Source of the DNA: Shinella sp. SUS2
Lineage (GTDB): Bacteria > Pseudomonadota > Alphaproteobacteria > Rhizobiales > Rhizobiaceae
Assembly (NCBI RefSeq): GCF_001262505.1
Contig: NZ_KQ410723.1
Span: 434,001 to 498,000 of the forward strand
Direction: 5' to 3'
Length of the DNA stretch: 64,000 nucleotides
Of the stretch, positions 53,166 to 62,534 are shown piece by piece. The notes under the pieces are model-generated. The model was not told where the DNA came from, ran no database searches, and saw only the letters and a list, made by a program, of their open reading frames with translations. The position numbers and the translations under genes were made by a program. How positions within the stretch are numbered: the stretch's first letter is position 1; each line of letters begins with the position of its first letter.

Positions 53166-56135
53166 ATGAAAAAAGGTGATCATCTCTTCCTCGTCGACGG
53201 CTCGGGTTTCATCTTCCGTGCCTTCCACGCCATCCCGCCGCTCAACCGCAAATCGGACGGGCTGCCGGTCAATGCCGTCTCGGGTTTCTGCAACATGCTG
53301 TGGAAGCTCTTGAAGGATGCGCGCAACACCGACGTGGGCGTGACGCCGACCCATTTCGCGGTCATCTTCGACTATTCCTCGAAGACCTTCCGCAACGAAC
53401 TCTACGACCAGTACAAGGCGAACCGGTCGGCACCACCGGAAGACCTGATCCCGCAGTTCGGCCTGATCCGCCATGCGACACGCGCCTTCAACCTGCCCTG
53501 CATCGAGAAGGAAGGTTTCGAGGCCGACGACCTGATCGCCACCTATGCCCGCCTTGCCGAAGCCGACGGCGCCGGCGTCACGATCGTCTCTTCCGACAAG
53601 GACCTGATGCAGCTCGTGACCGAGAACGTCTCGATGTACGACGGCATGAAGGACAAGCAGATCTCCATTCCCGAAGTCATCGAGAAATGGGGCGTGCCGC
53701 CGGAGAAGATGATCGACCTCCAGTCGCTGACCGGCGATTCGACCGACAACGTGCCCGGCGTGCCCGGCATCGGCCCGAAGACAGCCGCGCAGCTTCTCGA
53801 CGAATATGGCGACCTCGATACGCTGCTCGCCCGCGCCGAGGAGATCAAGCAGGCCAAACGCCGCGAGAACATCATCGCCAATCGTGACCTCGTGCTGCTC
53901 TCCCGCCAGCTCGTTACGCTGAAGACGGACACACCGCTCGATACGCCCCTCGACGACCTGATCCTGCACCCGCAGGACGGGCCGCGGCTGATCGCCTTCC
54001 TGAAGGCGATGGAGTTCACCACGCTGACACGCCGCGTCGCCGAAGCCTGCGATTGCGATGCCGGCGCCATCGAACCGGCGGACGTGCCGGTCGAAGGGGG
54101 CACCGAGGCGCGCGGCCCGGACCTCGACAAGGGCGACAGCGCGACAGCCCCTGCCGGCACGGAAACAGCTGCCGCAGCGCCGCCGCCTGCCGCGGCTGCG
54201 GACGGCGATACGCCCGCCGCGCTCGCAAGGGCACGCGCCGAGCGCTTTGTTGCCGTACCCATCGACCATGCCGGCTACGAGACCGTCCGGGACCTCGAAA
54301 CGCTGGACCGCTGGATCGCCGCCGCACGAGAGACCGGTCTCGTCGGTTTCGACACGGAGACGACCTCGCTCGACGCCATGCAGGCCGAACTCTGCGGCTT
54401 CTCCCTGGCGATCGCCGACAATGCCAAGGATCCGGCCGGCACCGCCATCCGCGCCTGCTATGTGCCGCTCAACCACAAGACCGGCGTCGGCGACCTGCTC
54501 GGCGGCGGGCTTGCCGAGGGGCAGATCCCGATCCGCCCGGCGCTGGAGCGCCTGAAGGGCCTGCTGGAGGATCCGTCCGTCCTGAAGGTCGCGCAGAACC
54601 TCAAATACGACTATCTCGTCATGCGCCGGCACGGCATCACCGTGAAGGGCTTCGACGACACGATGCTGATGTCCTATGCGCTCGATGCGGGCACCACCAC
54701 GCACGGCATGGACACGCTTTCCGAACGCTGGCTCGGCCACAAGCCGATCGCCTACAAGGACGTCGCCGGCTCCGGCAAGGGCGCCCAGACCTTCGACATG
54801 GTCGATATTTCCCGCGCCACGACCTATGCCGCCGAGGATGCCGACGTGACGCTGCGCCTCTGGCACGTGCTGAAGCCGCGCCTTGCGAGCGAGCGCATGA
54901 CCACCGTCTACGAGCGGCTGGAGCGCCCGCTGGTGCCCGTGCTGGCGCGCATGGAAGAGCGCGGCATCACCATCGACCGCCAGGTGCTGTCCCGCCTTTC
55001 CGGGGAGCTCGCACAGGGCGCTGCCGCCCTTGAAGAAGAGATCTACGAGCTTGCCGGCGAACGTTTCAACATCGGCTCGCCGAAACAGCTCGGCGACATC
55101 CTGTTCGGCAAGATGGGCCTGTCCGGCGCCTCCAAGACGAAGACCGGCCAGTGGTCGACGTCCGCGCAGGTGCTCGAAGACCTTGCCGCACAGGGTATTC
55201 CGCTGCCGCGCAAGATCGTCGACTGGCGCCAGCTGACCAAGCTGAAATCGACCTATACGGACGCCCTGCCCGGCTTCGTCCATCCCGAGACGAAGCGCGT
55301 GCACACGTCCTATGCGCTGGCCGCGACGACGACCGGCCGCCTCTCCTCCTCCGATCCGAACCTGCAGAACATTCCGGTGCGCACCGCGGAAGGCCGCAAG
55401 ATCCGAACGGCTTTCATCTCGACCCCCGGCCACAAGCTGGTCTCGGCCGACTACAGCCAGATCGAGCTGCGCGTGCTCGCCCATGTCGCCGACATCCCGC
55501 AGCTGAAGCAGGCTTTTGCCGACGGCGTCGACATCCACGCGATGACGGCCTCCGAGATGTTCGGCGTGCCGGTCGAAGGCATGCCGTCCGAAGTCCGCCG
55601 CCGTGCGAAGGCGATCAATTTCGGCATCATCTACGGCATCTCGGCCTTCGGCCTTGCCAACCAGCTCTCCATCGAGCGCTCGGAGGCCGGCGACTATATC
55701 AAGAAGTATTTCGAGCGCTTCCCGGGCATCAAGGACTACATGGACCAGACCAAGGCCTTCGCCCGCGAGAACGGCTATGTCGAAACCATCTTTGGCCGCC
55801 GCGCGCATTACCCGGAGATCAAGTCGTCCAATCCCTCCGTGCGCGCCTTCAACGAACGCGCCTCGATCAACGCGCCGATCCAGGGTTCTGCCGCCGACAT
55901 CATCCGCCGCGCCATGATCAAGATGGAGCCGGCACTTTCCGCCGCCGGCCTCTCCGCCCGCATGTTGCTGCAGGTGCATGACGAACTGATCTTCGAGGTC
56001 GAGGACAGCGAAGTGGAAAAGGCGATCCCGATCATCGTCGATGTGATGGAGAACGCTTCCATGCCGGCGCTTGCGATGAAGGTGCCGCTGAAGGTGGACG
56101 CCCGTGCGGCGACCAACTGGGACGAGGCGCACTGA
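53166..56135 (+). CDS. polA: DNA polymerase I
   Basis: 989 aa from the ATG at 53166 (MKKGDHLFLVDGSGFIFRAFHA); an ATG at 53121 is less likely. The 5'-3' exonuclease domain covers ~1-300, followed by a Pro/Ala-rich linker (~325-365). The 3'-5' exonuclease has intact DxE in GFDTETTSLD and KVAQNLKYDYLVMRRHG, and the polymerase domain shows RLSSSDPNLQNIPVRT, motif A SADYSQIELRVLAHV, motif B RRRAKAINFGIIYGIS and motif C LQVHDELIFEV. All three activities look intact. Confidence 0.98.
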   Translation: MKKGDHLFLVDGSGFIFRAFHAIPPLNRKSDGLPVNAVSGFCNMLWKLLKDARNTDVGVTPTHFAVIFDYSSKTFRNELYDQYKANRSAPPEDLIPQFGLIRHATRAFNLPCIEKEGFEADDLIATYARLAEADGAGVTIVSSDKDLMQLVTENVSMYDGMKDKQISIPEVIEKWGVPPEKMIDLQSLTGDSTDNVPGVPGIGPKTAAQLLDEYGDLDTLLARAEEIKQAKRRENIIANRDLVLLSRQLVTLKTDTPLDTPLDDLILHPQDGPRLIAFLKAMEFTTLTRRVAEACDCDAGAIEPADVPVEGGTEARGPDLDKGDSATAPAGTETAAAAPPPAAAADGDTPAALARARAERFVAVPIDHAGYETVRDLETLDRWIAAARETGLVGFDTETTSLDAMQAELCGFSLAIADNAKDPAGTAIRACYVPLNHKTGVGDLLGGGLAEGQIPIRPALERLKGLLEDPSVLKVAQNLKYDYLVMRRHGITVKGFDDTMLMSYALDAGTTTHGMDTLSERWLGHKPIAYKDVAGSGKGAQTFDMVDISRATTYAAEDADVTLRLWHVLKPRLASERMTTVYERLERPLVPVLARMEERGITIDRQVLSRLSGELAQGAAALEEEIYELAGERFNIGSPKQLGDILFGKMGLSGASKTKTGQWSTSAQVLEDLAAQGIPLPRKIVDWRQLTKLKSTYTDALPGFVHPETKRVHTSYALAATTTGRLSSSDPNLQNIPVRTAEGRKIRTAFISTPGHKLVSADYSQIELRVLAHVADIPQLKQAFADGVDIHAMTASEMFGVPVEGMPSEVRRRAKAINFGIIYGISAFGLANQLSIERSEAGDYIKKYFERFPGIKDYMDQTKAFARENGYVETIFGRRAHYPEIKSSNPSVRAFNERASINAPIQGSAADIIRRAMIKMEPALSAAGLSARMLLQVHDELIFEVEDSEVEKAIPIIVDVMENASMPALAMKVPLKVDARAATNWDEAH

Positions 56136-56149
56136 GGGACGCAAGGCGG

Positions 56150-56217
56150 CCCCTCATCCTGTTGCCGCGACCGTCTCCTCGCAAGCGGGGAGAAGGTGCC
56201 GGCAGGCGGATACGGGG
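56150..56217. repeat. Palindromic intergenic repeat (gcggggagaaggtg type)
   Basis: Imperfect palindrome between the convergent polA and ABC genes: it opens cccctcatcc, has a central stem ctcctcgc / gcggggag around AA, continues gagaaggtgccggcaggcgg and closes atacgggg. Elements of this kind are widespread between genes in Rhizobiales. It may double as a bidirectional terminator. Confidence 0.6.
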
Positions 56218-56220
56218 CGC

Positions 56221-58029
56221 TTATGCCGTCTCGTTCATCTCCGCATGCCCCGTCTGGATGTTCCATAGCGTGCGATAGAGCCCCGGCCGTTCCACAAGCT
56301 CGTCGTGCGCGCCCGACTGGATGACCCGCCCGGCTTCCATGACGTGGATCGCATCCGCATGTACCACCGTGCTCAGCCGGTGCGCGACGAGGATCACCGT
56401 GCGCTTGCCCTTCATCCTGGTGAGCGAGCGCTGGATCGCCGCTTCCGTCTCGTTGTCGACGGCGCTCGTCGCCTCGTCGAGGATGAGGATCGCCGGATCG
56501 ATCAGCAGCGCACGGGCGAGCGCGATGCGCTGACGCTGGCCGCCCGAAAGTTTCTGGCCGTATTCGCCGATCTGGCTTTCGTAACCCTCCGGCAGGTCGC
56601 GGATGAAGTTGTCGGCCTCCGCCATGCGCGCCGCGGCTTCCACCTCTTCGCGGCTCGCCTCCGGCCGGCCGTAGGCGATATTGTCGGCGATCGACCCGGA
56701 AAACAGCGTCACCTCCTGCGGCACCCAGGCCATGCTCGTGCGAAGACATTCGCCGGACCAGTCGGCGAGCGGCACGCCATCAAGGGAAATGCGCCCCCTT
56801 TGCGGGCGGATGAAAAGGCCGAGGAGCTTGATAAGGGTCGACTTGCCGCTGCCCGTCGGGCCGACGAGGGCGACTGTCTCGCCCGCCTTGATGGCGAGGT
56901 TGATGTCCGTGACGCCGCCGGGGCTCGTCGCATAGCGGAAGCCGACACCGTCGATCTCGAAGCGGCCGGAGACCTTTGCCTCGTGCGTCCCGTGCGGTTC
57001 GCCGCGCGGCTCGTCGAGCAGGCGCAGGATGCGCCGCGTCGAGGCCATGGCGCGCTCGTAGAGGTCGGCGATCTCGGCAAGGCCGGTCATCGGCCAGAGC
57101 AGACGCTGGGTGAGGAAAACGAGCAGGCCATAGGCGCCGACCTGCATCTCGCCGTTCAGCGTCAGCCAGCCGCCGATCAGGAAGGTGGCGAGGAAGCCGG
57201 ACAGGATCGCCATGCGGATGATCGGAATGAAGGCGGAGGAGACGCGAATCGCCGCGCGGTTCGCCTCGACATAGCCACGGCTTTCCGCCGTCAGCGTCGC
57301 CGTCTCGCGCGCCTCGGCACCGAAGGCGCGGATGGTCTGCAGGCCCTGCAGGTTGGTGGTGAGCCGCGCGCCGAGCCCGCCAGCCCGCGCCCGAACCGCA
57401 TCGTAGCGCGCCTGCGCGCGGCGCTGGAACCAGAAGGCCCCGGCGATGATCGCCGGCACCGGCGTAAACGCGATGACCGCGATCAGCGGGCTGACGATGA
57501 AGAACACCGCGCCGACGAGCAGGACGGCGGCGAAGGTCTGGATCAGCTCGTTCGCCCCGCGGTCGAGGAAGCGTTCCAGCTGGTTGATGTCGTCGTTCAA
57601 GACGGCGACGAGATCGCCGGAACGGTTCTCCTCGTAGAAGCTCGTCGGCAGATGCTGGGCATGGTCATAACAGAGGATGCGGAGGCGATGCTGCACGTCC
57701 TGCGCCAGCCCCCGCCAGAGGATCTGATAGAAATATTCGAACAGCGATTCGCCGAACCAGATGAGGAAGGTGGCGATGCCGAGCAGGGCGAGCTGGTGTA
57801 CGGGATCGGTGATGCCGACCTTGGCGACGAAGGAATCCTTCCCGCGCACCACCACGTCGAGCGCGATGCCGATCAGGATTTCCGGCATGACGTCGAAGAT
57901 CTTGTTGATCACCGACGAGGCGACAGCCCGCACCACGCGACCCTTTTCGTCGCTGACGAGCGACAGGAGAACACGCAGTGGATGGCGATTGCCGGAGGAC
58001 AGAGTAGCGGACGTCGCGGGAGCGGGCAT
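56221..58029 (-). CDS. ABC transporter half-exporter (permease-ATPase)
   Basis: 602 aa, transmembrane domain (~35-330, six helices) fused to an ATPase. Walker A GPTGSGKST, Q-loop WVPQEVTLFSGSIADN, signature LSGGQRQRIALARAL, Walker B ILILDEATSAVD and switch VAHRLST. It works as a dimer, exporting lipids, peptides or drugs. No partner half-transporter is adjacent, so it is probably homodimeric. Substrate unknown. Confidence 0.93.
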   Translation of the reverse strand: MPAPATSATLSSGNRHPLRVLLSLVSDEKGRVVRAVASSVINKIFDVMPEILIGIALDVVVRGKDSFVAKVGITDPVHQLALLGIATFLIWFGESLFEYFYQILWRGLAQDVQHRLRILCYDHAQHLPTSFYEENRSGDLVAVLNDDINQLERFLDRGANELIQTFAAVLLVGAVFFIVSPLIAVIAFTPVPAIIAGAFWFQRRAQARYDAVRARAGGLGARLTTNLQGLQTIRAFGAEARETATLTAESRGYVEANRAAIRVSSAFIPIIRMAILSGFLATFLIGGWLTLNGEMQVGAYGLLVFLTQRLLWPMTGLAEIADLYERAMASTRRILRLLDEPRGEPHGTHEAKVSGRFEIDGVGFRYATSPGGVTDINLAIKAGETVALVGPTGSGKSTLIKLLGLFIRPQRGRISLDGVPLADWSGECLRTSMAWVPQEVTLFSGSIADNIAYGRPEASREEVEAAARMAEADNFIRDLPEGYESQIGEYGQKLSGGQRQRIALARALLIDPAILILDEATSAVDNETEAAIQRSLTRMKGKRTVILVAHRLSTVVHADAIHVMEAGRVIQSGAHDELVERPGLYRTLWNIQTGHAEMNETA

Positions 58030-58080
58030 GGAAAGAACCTGTTGTCGAGGCCTGCCGGTCCACCGGCGGCGTCCCCGCCT

Positions 58081-58111
58081 CTAGAGCATTTTACGGCCAA
58101 GTGGAATCACC
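58081..58111. repeat. Rhizobial interspersed repeat, ctagagcatttt type, copy 2
   Basis: ctagagcatttt followed by acggccaagtggaatcacc; matches the 39932 copy over most of 30 positions. It lies upstream of the ABC exporter gene. Confidence 0.65.
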
Positions 58112-58285
58112 GCTCCGCCCGCGTGCGGCTGACGGCAGCACGACGGTGGCATTCTCTTAATCCATTTCGCGAAAAGGCGAGCCGCCTTAACACCGCCTTA
58201 AGATCGTGCGCGTCTTGATCGGCTCTCATAGGCGGGGTGCAAGACCCCAGGAACGAACCGGCACCCGGCCGGAACGGAGGCAGGC

Positions 58286-59335
58286 GTGCAATCCCTATCC
58301 GGCGCGGCAGCGCGCTTTCGACTGCTGGCGGCTGCAATGGCCGTGATGCTTCCCGTTCAGGCGAGCGCAGCCTGCCTCAGCGGCGTGAATCTCGCCGGTG
58401 CCGAATTCGGCGAGGGGCGCGGCACGTTCGGCAAGGACTATACCTATCCCTCTGCCGAAACGATCGCCTATTTTGCCGGCAAGGGCTTCAACGCCGTGCG
58501 CCTTCCCTTCAAGTGGGAACGGCTGCAGCCGCGATTGAACCGCGGCTTCGACAAGGCGGAGCGCAAGCGGCTCGCCGACACCGTCAAGGCATTGCGCGGC
58601 GCCGGCATGACCGTCATCCTCGATCCGCACAACTATGCCTATTACGGCGACAAGCAGATCGGCTCGCCGGACCTGCCGGACAGCGCCTTCGCCGATTTCT
58701 GGCGTCGGCTCGCCGAGGACTACAAGAACGACGGCGGCGTGCAGTTCGGCCTGATGAACGAACCGCACGACGTGCCCGCCACGCAATGGCTCACCTCCGC
58801 CAATGCCGCGATCGCCGCGATCCGCGAGACGGGCGCAAAAAACCTCGTCCTCGTGCCCGGCACGATCTGGACGGGCGCGCACAGCTGGGAAGAGGAGCGC
58901 GAGGGCGGCGCCAACGGCACCGTCATGCTCGACATCAAGGACCCCGCCGACAACCACGTCTACGAGGTCCACCAGTATCTCGACGCCGATTTTTCCGGCA
59001 AGGCGGATACCTGCACGCGGGCGGACGACGCTGTCGCCGCGCTGGAGCGCTTCACCGACTGGTTGAAGCGCAACAACAAACGCGGTTTCCTCGGAGAATT
59101 CGGCGGCTCGGCGGACAAGACGTGCCTAGACGGACTGGCCCGCATGACGGCGCTGGTCGGCAAGGAGCGTGCAGTCTGGATCGGCTGGGCCTATTGGGCG
59201 GCCGGCGACTGGTGGCCGGCAACAGAACCGCTCAACATCCAGCCGACCGCTGACGGCGACCGGGCACAGCTAGCCGCCCTCATCGCCGGCGGCGGGCTGC
59301 CGGCCAAGCCCGGGGCCTGCCCGGCGCTTCCCTGA
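58286..59335 (+). CDS. Secreted glycoside hydrolase family 5 (endoglucanase-like)
   Basis: 349 aa from a GTG with GGAGG 7 nt upstream. Signal peptide residues 1-29 (ending QASAA). GH5 TIM barrel: GVNLAGAEFG, FNAVRLPFKWERLQP, DPHNYAYYGDK, acid/base Glu159 in FGLMNEPHD, HQYLDADFSG and nucleophile Glu271 in GFLGEFGGS. Cysteines at 30, 243 and 280 may form disulfides. It would cleave beta-1,4-glucans such as cellulose outside the cytoplasm. It stands alone, not in a cellulose synthase operon. Confidence 0.93.
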   Translation: MQSLSGAAARFRLLAAAMAVMLPVQASAACLSGVNLAGAEFGEGRGTFGKDYTYPSAETIAYFAGKGFNAVRLPFKWERLQPRLNRGFDKAERKRLADTVKALRGAGMTVILDPHNYAYYGDKQIGSPDLPDSAFADFWRRLAEDYKNDGGVQFGLMNEPHDVPATQWLTSANAAIAAIRETGAKNLVLVPGTIWTGAHSWEEEREGGANGTVMLDIKDPADNHVYEVHQYLDADFSGKADTCTRADDAVAALERFTDWLKRNNKRGFLGEFGGSADKTCLDGLARMTALVGKERAVWIGWAYWAAGDWWPATEPLNIQPTADGDRAQLAALIAGGGLPAKPGACPALP

Positions 59336-59429
59336 CATGCCGGTTCCGGCCCCGCGGTGAAGCGGCTGCGCCCGCTGTTGCCACTCGACTACAAAAAATC
59401 ATCGATGACTTTCTGCAGTCTCCCCCGAT

Positions 59430-59618
59430 TCAAAAGAAGACGTGCAACGGCCACTGGACAGGGCGACGGGAGAAGGAAAGCCGGCTTCCTTCGAGCGGCA
59501 GCCTGTCTTCCGTCACGCGGCCAGCCGTATCCTCCGAACGGGATTGCTCTTCCTTCGGCTGGAAGCCGACGGGATAGAGGTTGAAGTAGCCAAGCGTCAC
59601 GCCGCCGAGATAGATCAT
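59430..59618 (-). CDS. Small hypothetical protein
   Basis: 62 aa from the ATG at 59616-59618 with GGGAG 9-13 nt upstream. It begins MIYLGGVTLGYFNLYPVGFQ and ends RRPVQWPLHVFF; a Gly/Tyr-rich start and a polar, charged middle (PKEEQSRSEDTAGRVTEDRL). No signal, helix pair or known motif. Codon use looks rhizobial. It is otherwise isolated between the GH5 and IMPACT genes. Not recognised; it may be a lineage-specific gene. Confidence 0.5.
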   Translation of the reverse strand: MIYLGGVTLGYFNLYPVGFQPKEEQSRSEDTAGRVTEDRLPLEGSRLSFSRRPVQWPLHVFF

Positions 59619-59771
59619 GCGGAAGGCTCCCGTTCTGTTTAACGTCCCGGCCGACATCATGGCAAAATCGTGGCACCTGTCAATAGTCTATAGAATTAGT
59701 GCTCTATTCCACGCTTGATATGAAGGGCGCCGAGGGGGTAGGAGGCGGCCAGACGCCACCGGGAAGATGCC

Positions 59772-60353
59772 TTGTACACGCTGGACCAGACTGCGCTGTT
59801 CGAAGAGGAGATCCGCAAGAGCCGGTTCCGCGCGATCGCCTGTCCCGTCGAGAACGAGGCGGAGGCGAAGACGCGGCTGGCTGAAGTGTCGGATCCTGCG
59901 GCGAACCACAATTGCTGGGCCTTCCGCATCGGCCAGACCTATCGCTTCAGCGACGACGGCGAACCGAGCGGTACGGCCGGAAAGCCGATCCTGCAGGCGA
60001 TCGACGGCCAGGCGCTCGACCGCACGCTCGTCGTCGTCACGCGCTGGTTCGGCGGCATCCTTCTCGGCAGCGGCGGGCTCATCCGCGCCTATGGCGGCAC
60101 CGCGGCCGCCTGCCTGCGCGCGGCAGCCAAGACCGAATATGTCGAACGCATCGCGCTCTCCGTCTCGCTCGGCTTTTCCGACCTTGCCCTCGTCAAGGCG
60201 CGGCTGTCCGCCCTGGCGGGCCTGGTGATGGACGAGGAGGCCTTTCACGAGAGGGGCGCGCGCCTTTCCTTCCGGGTACCGGTGGAAAAGGCGGACGAGA
60301 TCGGCCGGATGGTCGCCGACCTGACAAGCGGGCGCGCCGAGATCGACGAATGA
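59772..60353 (+). CDS. IMPACT/YigZ family protein
   Basis: 193 aa from a TTG preceded by GGAAG. The UPF0029 N domain carries the family signature FRIGQTYRFSDDGEPSGTAGKPILQAIDGQ and VVVTRWFGGILLGSGGLIRAYGGTAAACL (residues ~51-115). A second, ferredoxin-like domain follows (~140-193). E. coli YigZ is structurally known but its function is unclear; eukaryotic IMPACT binds Gcn1. Probably cytoplasmic. Confidence 0.92.
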   Translation: MYTLDQTALFEEEIRKSRFRAIACPVENEAEAKTRLAEVSDPAANHNCWAFRIGQTYRFSDDGEPSGTAGKPILQAIDGQALDRTLVVVTRWFGGILLGSGGLIRAYGGTAAACLRAAAKTEYVERIALSVSLGFSDLALVKARLSALAGLVMDEEAFHERGARLSFRVPVEKADEIGRMVADLTSGRAEIDE

Positions 60354-60662
60354 ACGGTTTGCGCGCAAAGGCCGCCGCCTCCATGCATGGACGGGGCTCC
60401 CGCACCGGATTCCGCCCTCCGGCCAAAAGAAATCGTCTTCCACATCCCGTCAGCTTCGCAGAACGGTTTGGCGCAGCATGCCCGAGCGGCCGAAAGCCTT
60501 CATCCCGTCGGCGAAAAGGGCGCAAAGATGCGCTCCTGCGCGGGTCGCCAGCGACGGTGTGCCGCTATAGGCAAGGTGGTTTTTTCGTTCTATCTACCAG
60601 CCCGGACATATTTTTCGCGGGGGCTCCCCTGCGATCCCCGCACGAAAGAGAGGACGATCCCC
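60354..60662. other. Intergenic region before the peroxiredoxin gene
   Basis: 309 bp with no gene I can support. The last 90 bp are T-rich (GTGGTTTTTTCGTTCTATC, then GACATATTTTTCG) and should hold the peroxiredoxin promoter. No OxyR-type dyad is obvious. Confidence 0.45.
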
Positions 60663-61322
60663 ATGAGCCTTCGCATCAACGACATCGCTCCGGACTTCAC
60701 CGCCGAGACCACCATCGGTTCGGTCAGCTTCCACGACTGGATCGGCGACGGCTGGGCCGTGCTCTTCTCGCACCCGAAGAACTTCACCCCGGTCTGCACC
60801 ACCGAGCTCGGCGCCATGGCCGGCGTCGAGGGCGAGTTCCGCAAGCGCGGCGTCAAGATCATCGGCATCTCCGTCGATCCGGTCGACAGCCACGTCAAGT
60901 GGAAGGCCGACATCCGCACCGCCACGGGCTTCGACGTCGAATACCCGCTGATCGGCGACAAGGACCTGAAGGTGGCGAAGCTCTATGACATGCTGCCGGC
61001 CGCCGCCGGCGACACATCGGAAGGCCGCACGCCCGCCGACAACGCCACGGTGCGCTCCGTCTTCGTCATCGGCCCGGACAAGAAGATCAAGCTGATCCTC
61101 ACCTACCCGATGACGACGGGCCGCAACTTCGCCGAGATCCTGCGCGCGATCGATTCGATCCAGCTCACCAGCAAGCACCAGGTGGCGACGCCTGCCAATT
61201 GGCAGCAGGGCGACGACGTCATCATCACCGCCGCCGTTTCCAACGAGGACGCCATCACCCGCTTCGGCGCCTTCGACACCGTCCTGCCCTACCTGCGCAA
61301 GACGAAGCAGCCGGCCGCCTGA
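60663..61322 (+). CDS. 1-Cys peroxiredoxin (Prx6 type)
   Basis: 219 aa thiol peroxidase. Peroxidatic Cys45 in HPKNFTPVCTTE; no other cysteine exists in the chain, so it is a true 1-Cys enzyme needing an external thiol (glutathione or a thioredoxin-like partner). The long C-terminal Prx6 dimerisation part (~165-219) is present, with LTYPMTTGRNFAEILRAIDSIQ. AGAGGA lies 9-14 nt upstream of the ATG. Reduces H2O2 and lipid hydroperoxides. Confidence 0.96.
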   Translation: MSLRINDIAPDFTAETTIGSVSFHDWIGDGWAVLFSHPKNFTPVCTTELGAMAGVEGEFRKRGVKIIGISVDPVDSHVKWKADIRTATGFDVEYPLIGDKDLKVAKLYDMLPAAAGDTSEGRTPADNATVRSVFVIGPDKKIKLILTYPMTTGRNFAEILRAIDSIQLTSKHQVATPANWQQGDDVIITAAVSNEDAITRFGAFDTVLPYLRKTKQPAA

Positions 61323-61388
61323 TCGGCCCCCGGCCAACATGTGAAATCCCCTCCGCCCTGCCCTTGCGTGGCGGAGGGTGAGCCGGCT

Positions 61389-62375
61389 TTAGACCGGCTC
61401 CCAGCCATCCTTCTCGCTGGCGCGGTAGATGGCGTCGATGAGCCTCTGGTTGAGGCGCGAATTTTCCAGCGACACGACCTCCTCGTCCCCCCCGAGCGCC
61501 GCCCGGGTGAAGGCCTCCGCTTCGCGCCTGTACTGGCGGGCATCCTGGAAGCGGAAGAACTGGCTTTCGCTGTGGCTCTGGTTGGTAAGCTCGATCTCCT
61601 CCGCCCCGTAGCGATCGGCATTGAAGGGCGATTTCACCTCGATGAAGCCCTTGTCGCCGTGGAAGACCATGACCTGACGCTGGGCGAGCTGGGTGGAAAC
61701 GTAGAAGGAGAGCTCGAAATCGCCGAAATCGGCGCGCACGCTGGAATAGACGTCCGTGCCGAATTCCGGGTCGCGATCGGTGCTCGCCTGCACGCGGACC
61801 GGCTCCTTGCCGGTGGAAAAGCGCGTGGTGATGGTCGGGTAGACGCCGATATCGGGCAGACCGCCGCCGCCGAGCGCCGGCACGTTGCGCATGTTGCCGG
61901 GGTCGCGGTTGAAGTAGGTGAAGGCACCCTGCACGTGGCGCAGCCGGCCGATCGCCCCTTCGGCCAGCAGCGCGCGGACCTTCCGCCAGACGGGGCTGTA
62001 GGTGACCATGAAGGCTTCCGAGATCAGCACCTTGTTGCGGTCACGCGCGGCGATGAGCGCATCGATCTCCTCGGCCTTGAGTGCGATCGGCTTCTCGCAC
62101 AGCACATGTTTCCCCGCATCCGCCGCCTTGATCGACCATTCCACATGCTGGGACGTCGGCAGCGGGATATAGACGGCGTCGATCGTGTCCGAGGCGAGCA
62201 TCTCCTCGTAGGAGCCGAAGGCATGCGGTACCGAGAAGCGGTCGGCCATGGCGCGGGCCTTGGCGAGGTCGCGGCTGGCAATGGCGGTGATGACGCAGTT
62301 TTCCGCATCCTGGATGGCCGGCACGACGAGTTCGCGGCCGATCTTGGCCGTCGACAGGATTCCGAAACGCAGCAT
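61389..62375 (-). CDS. Gfo/Idh/MocA-family oxidoreductase
   Basis: 328 aa NAD(P)-dependent sugar or polyol dehydrogenase from the ATG at 62373-62375. Nucleotide fold [20 protein letters not shown], the catalytic Lys in [16 protein letters not shown], and the C-terminal substrate domain with [13 protein letters not shown] (Asp and neighbouring Tyr/His region). No clue to the substrate in the neighbourhood; it is divergent from an aldo/keto reductase. Confidence 0.93.
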   Translation of the reverse strand: MLRFGILSTAKIGRELVVPAIQDAENCVITAIASRDLAKARAMADRFSVPHAFGSYEEMLASDTIDAVYIPLPTSQHVEWSIKAADAGKHVLCEKPIALKAEEIDALIAARDRNKVLISEAFMVTYSPVWRKVRALLAEGAIGRLRHVQGAFTYFNRDPGNMRNVPALGGGGLPDIGVYPTITTRFSTGKEPVRVQASTDRDPEFGTDVYSSVRADFGDFELSFYVSTQLAQRQVMVFHGDKGFIEVKSPFNADRYGAEEIELTNQSHSESQFFRFQDARQYRREAEAFTRAALGGDEEVVSLENSRLNQRLIDAIYRASEKDGWEPV

Positions 62376-62534
62376 GATGATCTCTCCTTGATTGCGACAA
62401 GAGACTAGTGGCGAGGTACGTTCCTCGCAAGCCGAGCCGCCCGGCAAAAAGTCGGATCCGCTGCGTGCAAAGGCGCCGGCTGCGCCCTATGTTGCAGGAA
62501 GCCTTTTTTCAGCACGCACCCTTTGGAGGACCCC

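Noticed and set aside
53151-56144. 997-codon open frame on the minus strand opposite polA
   Set aside because: It mirrors the polA coding frame; His/Asp/Gly/Arg-rich translation without any family motif.
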